A stretch of 55,673 bases of DNA from NCBI GenBank assembly GCA_017431515.1, contig JAFRKV010000002.1:1-55673 (forward strand), in the 5' to 3' direction. The DNA is from Lachnospiraceae bacterium. Its GTDB lineage: Bacteria > Bacillota > Clostridia > Lachnospirales > Lachnospiraceae. A program made the translations under genes and the position numbers. Of the stretch, positions 51,708 to 55,673 are shown one piece after another; the stretch's first letter is position 1, and each line of letters starts with the position of its first letter. The notes below the pieces were generated by a model. It had not been told where the DNA came from and did not search any database. It saw only the letters and a list, made by a program, of their open reading frames with translations.

Positions 51708-52415
51708 ATGAAGATTCCACAGCATATTGCAATTATTATGGACGGAAACGGGCGTTGGGCGAAAGCGCAGGGGAAGCCCAGAAGTTTCGGACATAAAGCC
51801 GGCGCCGATAATGTGGAGGTGATCTGCCGGGCGGCGAAGTCCCTGGGTGTGAAATACCTGACCATGTACACGTTTTCCACGGAGAACTGGAGCCGTCCCA
51901 AGGATGAGGTGGAAACGCTGATGAAGCTGATCCGCCAATACCTGAAGAAATTCGAAAAGACGGCGATTGAAGAGGATATGCGGATCCGGATCATCGGAGA
52001 CCGGACGAAGCTGAGCCGGGAGCTGCTCTCGCAGATCGACCACACCGAGAAGGTGACGGGAGAGCAGAATGGGATGCAGCTGCTGCTGGCCATCAATTAC
52101 GGCAGCCGGGACGAGATGATCCGCGCCATGCGGCTGCAGGCAAAGGAAGTGGCGGATGGGGCGTTGCGTCCCGAGGACATCACGGAAACCTCCTTTGCGG
52201 CATTTCTGGATGCGCCGGATGTGCCGGATCCGGATTTTCTGATCCGCACCAGCGGAGAGGCGCGGCTTTCCAATTATCTGCTTTGGCAGCTGGCGTACAG
52301 TGAGTTTTATTTTACGGATGTGCCGTGGCCGGCATTTTCACCGGAGGAGTTAAAGATCGCGGTGGAAGCCTATGACGGGCGCGACCGGAGGTTTGGCGGC
52401 GTTCATGCCGAATAG
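51708..52415 (+). CDS. uppS: Undecaprenyl diphosphate synthase
   Basis: A 235-residue cis-prenyltransferase that makes the C55 carrier of cell-wall sugars. The catalytic motif is IAIIMDGNGRWAKAQGKPRSFGHKAG, followed by YTFSTENWSRP and a C-terminal PDFLIRTSGEARLSNYLLWQLAYSEFYF. Starts at TTG 51690 and ATG 51708 are both possible; I prefer the ATG, which opens MKIPQHIAI. AAGGAG lies very close to it. Confidence 0.95.
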   Translation: MKIPQHIAIIMDGNGRWAKAQGKPRSFGHKAGADNVEVICRAAKSLGVKYLTMYTFSTENWSRPKDEVETLMKLIRQYLKKFEKTAIEEDMRIRIIGDRTKLSRELLSQIDHTEKVTGEQNGMQLLLAINYGSRDEMIRAMRLQAKEVADGALRPEDITETSFAAFLDAPDVPDPDFLIRTSGEARLSNYLLWQLAYSEFYFTDVPWPAFSPEELKIAVEAYDGRDRRFGGVHAE

Positions 52416-52428
52416 AGGGGCAATAAGG

Positions 52429-53247
52429 ATGTTTAAAATAAGATTATTGAGCGGGATTATTTTGCTGGCGATTACGATTCTGCTGATCCATCTGGGAGGA
52501 TATGTGCTGCTGATTGCATCAGCGGCGGTGTCGCTGATCGGGTTGATGGAACTGTATCGCGTGATCGGAATTCACAAAACGCCTCTTGCGGTCATCGGAT
52601 ATTTTGCGACGGCGTTTTACTACGTGTCGTTGGAAGTGGAGCTCGGGACAGGCTATGAGGAGCATTTCCCGCTGATGCTGGTCCTCTTTGCACTGGTGGC
52701 GTTTTTGTTCTGCTATGTGCTGTCTTATCCGAAGTATCAGGCGAAAGAGGTGATGGGCGCGTTTTTCGGACTGCTCTATGTGTCCGTGATGCTCTCCTAC
52801 ATCTATCTGACCAGAGATGACATTGAAGGCGGGAAGTATCTGGTGTGGCTGATCTTCCTCTGTTCGTGGGGGAGCGATACCCTTGCCTATTGCACGGGGA
52901 TGCTGTTCGGAAAGCATAAGATGACGCCGAAGCTTTCGCCGAAAAAAACCTGGGAGGGTGCCATCGGCGGGGTGATCGGGGCGTCTCTTCTGACCGTTTT
53001 GTTTGCGTGGATCTTTCGGGAGCCGATGCAGCTGAACACGACGAAGATCATTGTGCTTGCGGTGATTGCCGCGGCGGGAGCGGTGATCTCCATGATCGGC
53101 GATCTGGCGGCATCCGCCATCAAACGCAATTACGACATCAAGGATTACGGGAAACTGATCCCCGGCCACGGCGGGATTCTGGACCGCTTTGACAGCGTGA
53201 TCTTTACGGCACCCATCATTTTTTATCTGGCATTGTTTTTTATTTAA
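52429..53247 (+). CDS. cdsA: Phosphatidate cytidylyltransferase
   Basis: A 272-residue membrane enzyme that makes CDP-diacylglycerol from CTP and phosphatidate. About eight membrane helices and the signature SAIKRNYDIKDYGKLIPGHGGILDRFDS near the C-terminus are clear, as is KHKMTPKLSPKKTWEGAIGG. The start at 52429 follows GAGGGG by eight bases; the longer reading overlaps uppS by 44 bases and is unlikely. Confidence 0.95.
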   Translation: MFKIRLLSGIILLAITILLIHLGGYVLLIASAAVSLIGLMELYRVIGIHKTPLAVIGYFATAFYYVSLEVELGTGYEEHFPLMLVLFALVAFLFCYVLSYPKYQAKEVMGAFFGLLYVSVMLSYIYLTRDDIEGGKYLVWLIFLCSWGSDTLAYCTGMLFGKHKMTPKLSPKKTWEGAIGGVIGASLLTVLFAWIFREPMQLNTTKIIVLAVIAAAGAVISMIGDLAASAIKRNYDIKDYGKLIPGHGGILDRFDSVIFTAPIIFYLALFFI

Positions 53248-53265
53248 GTGTGAGGGAAGAAAGCG

Positions 53266-54411
53266 ATGAAAAAGATAGCCATACTCGGGTCGACGGGGAG
53301 CATCGGGACACAGACGCTGGATGTGGTCAGAGAACAGGGGGATCTCAAGGTCCTGGCGATGTCCTGCGGGATCAACCTGGAGCTCTTTGAAAAGCAGATC
53401 AGAGAATTTCTGCCGACGCTGGTTTCCGTCAAGGATGAGGCATTGGCAAAGACGCTTTCGGAACGGATCCGGGATCTCGACGGGATCTCGGTGCGTTTCG
53501 GGATGGACGGTCTCATGGCAGTCGCAGCGGAAAATGATGCGGAGATCGTGGTGACCGCCATTGTGGGGATGCTCGGGATCCGCCCGACGATCGCGGCGAT
53601 CCGTGCGGGAAAAGACATCGCCCTTGCCAATAAGGAGACCCTTGTGACGGCGGGACACCTCATCATGCCGATGGTGAAGGAATGCGGGGTGCGCCTGCTG
53701 CCGGTGGACAGCGAGCACAGTGCGATTTTCCAGTCTCTGAACGGAGAGCGGAAGAATCGGATCGCAAAGATCCTTCTCACGGCTTCCGGCGGACCGTTTC
53801 TGCATCGGACGAGAGAGGAACTGGAGCATGTGGGCGTGCAGGATGCTTTAAAGCACCCGAACTGGTCCATGGGGAGAAAGATCACGATCGATTCCGCCAC
53901 GATGGTCAATAAGGGGCTGGAGGTCATTGAGGCAAAGTGGCTTTTTGGCGTGGCGCCGGAACAGATCGAGGTGGTGGTGCAGCCGCAGAGCATCATCCAT
54001 TCCATGGTGGAATATGAAGACGGCGCGGTGATCGCGCAGCTTGGCACCCCCGATATGCGGCTGCCCATCCAGTACGCTTTGTATTATCCGAAGCGGCGTC
54101 CTTTATCCGGCGAAAGGCTTGATTTTGCGAAGATTTCCGAGATCCGGTTTGAAAAACCGGATACAGGGACATTTATGGGACTCCCATTATGTTATGATGC
54201 AATCAGACGCGGAGGAAACGTCCCGACGGCTTTGAACGCGGCGAACGAACTCGCCGTGGCGAAGTTTCTGGATGGCCAGATCTCCTTCCTGACGATCTAT
54301 GAGATTCTGGAGGATGCAATAGCAAACATTGCATTTGTGCCGGATCCTTCCGTGGAAGAGATTCTCGCCACAGAGCAGTCGGTCTATGACAGAATTAGGA
54401 GCAAATGGTGA
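53266..54411 (+). CDS. dxr: 1-deoxy-D-xylulose 5-phosphate reductoisomerase
   Basis: A 381-residue DXR of the MEP isoprenoid pathway, which makes MEP from DXP with NADPH and a divalent metal. Clear patterns are ILGSTGSIGTQTLDV (nucleotide), DIALANKETLVTAGHLIM, LPVDSEHSAIFQSL (metal and substrate), ILLTASGGPF, MGRKITIDSATMVNKGLEVIEA. It fits the neighbouring uppS by supplying isoprenoid units. Confidence 0.97.
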   Translation: MKKIAILGSTGSIGTQTLDVVREQGDLKVLAMSCGINLELFEKQIREFLPTLVSVKDEALAKTLSERIRDLDGISVRFGMDGLMAVAAENDAEIVVTAIVGMLGIRPTIAAIRAGKDIALANKETLVTAGHLIMPMVKECGVRLLPVDSEHSAIFQSLNGERKNRIAKILLTASGGPFLHRTREELEHVGVQDALKHPNWSMGRKITIDSATMVNKGLEVIEAKWLFGVAPEQIEVVVQPQSIIHSMVEYEDGAVIAQLGTPDMRLPIQYALYYPKRRPLSGERLDFAKISEIRFEKPDTGTFMGLPLCYDAIRRGGNVPTALNAANELAVAKFLDGQISFLTIYEILEDAIANIAFVPDPSVEEILATEQSVYDRIRSKW

Positions 54412-54412
54412 T

Positions 54413-55459
54413 ATGGGGATTCTGATTGCGATCCTGATCTTTTGCGGCATTGTGATCTTCCACGAATTTGGACATTTCGTGGTGGCGAAAAAAAACGGTG
54501 TCGAGGTGAAAGAATTTATGATGGGCTTCGGGCCGAAGATCTTCGGCGTGAAGCGCGGGGAGACCCTCTTTACTCTGCGGGCCGTGCCGCTGGGCGGTGC
54601 CTGCGTGATGGCAGACGACACGGAGGAGGATGCGGAGAATCCCCGCGCCTTTCGCAGAAAACCGGCATGGAGACGGCTTCTCATCGTGGGGGCAGGACCG
54701 TTTTTCAACTTTCTGCTAGCCTTTGTGTTGGCTGTGATCCTGACGGCGCTGATCGGGGTGGACCGCCCGGTGCTGACGGGCACGGTGGACGGACTTCCGG
54801 CACAGGCGGCGGGACTGCAGGAGGGAGATGAAATTGTAAAGCTCAATCATAAGCCGATCCATTTTACCAGAGAGCTGCGGCTGTATCTGCAGACCCATGG
54901 AAGCCAGGAAATGCGTGTCACATACAAGCGGAACGGCGAAACCTATCAGACGGTAATGATCCCCGTCTATGACGCCGATGCCGGCTCCTATCAGCTGGGG
55001 ATTACCTACAGTCCCTTTTCCGAAAGGGTCGGGCCCCTGCAGACCCTCCAGTACGGCTGGTATGAGATGGAATACAGCGTCTGGTCCGTGGTGGAAGGGT
55101 TAAGGCTGCTGTTCACCGGCGGCGTGACCGTCAATGACCTTTCCGGACCGGTGGGGATCGTGAAGGCCATCGACGAGACCTATACGGAGAGCAACAAGGC
55201 AGGGGGCGCGTTTCTCGTGGTGGTCAATATGTTAAATATTGCAGTGCTTTTATCTGCCAACCTCGGCGTGATGAACCTGCTCCCGATTCCGGGGCTTGAC
55301 GGCGGACGATTGATCTTTACGACCGTAGAGCTGGTAACGAGGAAGCAGCTGCCGGTGGAAAAAGAGGGCATGATCAACCTGATCGGAATGGGCGTGCTGT
55401 TTGCGCTGATGATCTTCATTGTGGCTAACGATGTGCGCAAACTCATGATCGGATTCTAA
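54413..55459 (+). CDS. rseP: Site-2 protease RseP/RasP
   Basis: A 348-residue zinc metalloprotease that cuts within membranes. The first helix carries the zinc site HEFGH (residues 17-21), followed by a PDZ domain (about 105-175), and the second metal site NLLPIPGLDGGR near the third helix. The C-terminal helix completes the core. The start at 54413 follows the dxr stop by one base and has AGGAG upstream; a longer reading would overlap dxr. In Bacillus RasP degrades anti-sigma factor and division protein fragments. Confidence 0.93.
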   Translation: MGILIAILIFCGIVIFHEFGHFVVAKKNGVEVKEFMMGFGPKIFGVKRGETLFTLRAVPLGGACVMADDTEEDAENPRAFRRKPAWRRLLIVGAGPFFNFLLAFVLAVILTALIGVDRPVLTGTVDGLPAQAAGLQEGDEIVKLNHKPIHFTRELRLYLQTHGSQEMRVTYKRNGETYQTVMIPVYDADAGSYQLGITYSPFSERVGPLQTLQYGWYEMEYSVWSVVEGLRLLFTGGVTVNDLSGPVGIVKAIDETYTESNKAGGAFLVVVNMLNIAVLLSANLGVMNLLPIPGLDGGRLIFTTVELVTRKQLPVEKEGMINLIGMGVLFALMIFIVANDVRKLMIGF

Positions 55460-55510
55460 ACGGCAGTTTAACTGCATTGCCTCTCCGGACGGTCGTCCTT
55501 TGGATGTCGC

Positions 55511-55547
55511 AAGCACAACGGTCTGCAAATGTTCGCTCGATGTGCTT
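55511..55547 (+). other. Hairpin downstream of rseP
   Basis: AAGCACA (55511-55517) pairs with TGTGCTT (55541-55547). Upstream, GCAGTTTAACTGC (55463-55475) is a small palindrome. No T-run follows either, so they are not a classic terminator. Both lie just before the larger element at 55551. Confidence 0.4.
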
Positions 55548-55550
55548 CTA

Positions 55551-55665
55551 ACCAGATTTGCCAATGTATCGACCCCGATGCAACCGCTCGCAATACGCTT
55601 CCATGCGTATGCTCGCTCTCGCGCACATCCATGTGCGCTCGTTGCAAGACTTTGAGAAATCTGGT
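55551..55665. repeat. Multi-hairpin palindromic element downstream of rseP
   Basis: An outer stem ACCAGATTT/AAATCTGGT (55551-55559 with 55657-55665) encloses a second stem TGCAAC/GTTGCA (55579-55584 with 55641-55646). Inside are hairpins ATACGC/GCGTAT (55593-55610) and GCGCACAT/ATGTGCGC (55621-55638). The general plan (outer stem with several arms) recalls the elements upstream of topA, flgB and fliF, but no shared sequence is visible. The strand is undetermined. Confidence 0.6.
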
Positions 55666-55673
55666 AAGAATCA

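Noticed and set aside
52519-53829. A 436-codon minus-strand open frame opposite cdsA and dxr
   Set aside because: Both plus-strand genes have full-length, motif-complete proteins; the antisense product shows no domain.
55250-55564. A 104-codon minus-strand open frame at the end of rseP
   Set aside because: Most of it is antisense to the conserved end of rseP and the remainder covers hairpins; no ribosome binding site was seen.
1-55673. CRISPR arrays, rRNA, tRNA or prophage
   Set aside because: No regularly spaced repeats, no tRNA-like cloverleaf with CCA-type ends and no phage gene set were seen on either strand.

Overview
The window is a core-chromosome segment from a flagellated member of the Clostridia, most probably a Lachnospiraceae-like anaerobe. 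The grounds are gene order and protein families: trpS, dprA, comM (convergent or divergent), topA, codY, a Bacillus-type fla/che cluster ending in sigD, then rpsB-tsf and the pyrH-frr-uppS-cdsA-dxr-rseP run, which is the arrangement known from Bacillus subtilis. Base composition looks moderately GC-rich by eye. Gram-positive features include CodY, FliY with CheC motifs, CheC/CheD, and strong AGGAGG ribosome binding sites. There is no CRISPR array, rRNA, tRNA or phage.

Region by region. Positions 1-147 hold the first ten codons of a leftward gene that looks like an IS110-family transposase. A DUF1292 gene (minus strand) and a GlgX/TreX-like protein (plus strand) are divergent from promoters whose -35 boxes overlap; the GlgX-like protein has lost all three GH13 catalytic residues. 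A DUF5662 gene and trpS follow. dprA and comM lie on the minus strand, with a leader carrying a terminator-like hairpin. topA and codY follow on plus; codY has a 13/15 match to the CodY box inside its own promoter.

Positions 10.5-23.4 kb are the first flagellar unit: flgB flgC fliE fliF fliG fliH fliI fliJ motE-like fliK flgD TIGR02530 flgE, ended by a strong terminator. Positions 23.5-46.5 kb are the second: motA motB fliL fliM fliY cheY fliO fliP fliQ fliR flhB flhA flhF flhG pilZ cheB cheA cheW cheC cheD, a small membrane protein, sigD, fapA, a small charged protein, a SwrB/DUF6115-like protein and an MltG-N-domain protein, again ended by a terminator. Together these encode the rod base, MS and C rings, export gate and ATPase, hook and hook-length control, stator, the chemotaxis relay with its adaptation enzymes, and the flagellar sigma factor. 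flgE is unusually long. cheR, fliD, flgM and the filament genes are not here.

Positions 46.5-55.5 kb hold rpsB-tsf, a membrane-anchored polysaccharide deacetylase and a bactofilin (inserted between tsf and pyrH), then pyrH frr uppS cdsA dxr rseP.

The most interesting signal is non-coding. Three related elements of 135-145 bases (7280-7423, 10568-10702, 11940-12084) sit just upstream of the ribosome binding sites of topA, flgB and fliF. Each has an outer stem enclosing three hairpins. The copies differ by paired changes that keep the stems, and each copy is nearly an inverted repeat of itself. Two further, unrelated-in-sequence multi-hairpin elements lie upstream of the GlgX-like gene (549-691) and downstream of rseP (55551-55665). 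They could be leader RNAs or small palindromic mobile elements; the sequence alone does not decide.
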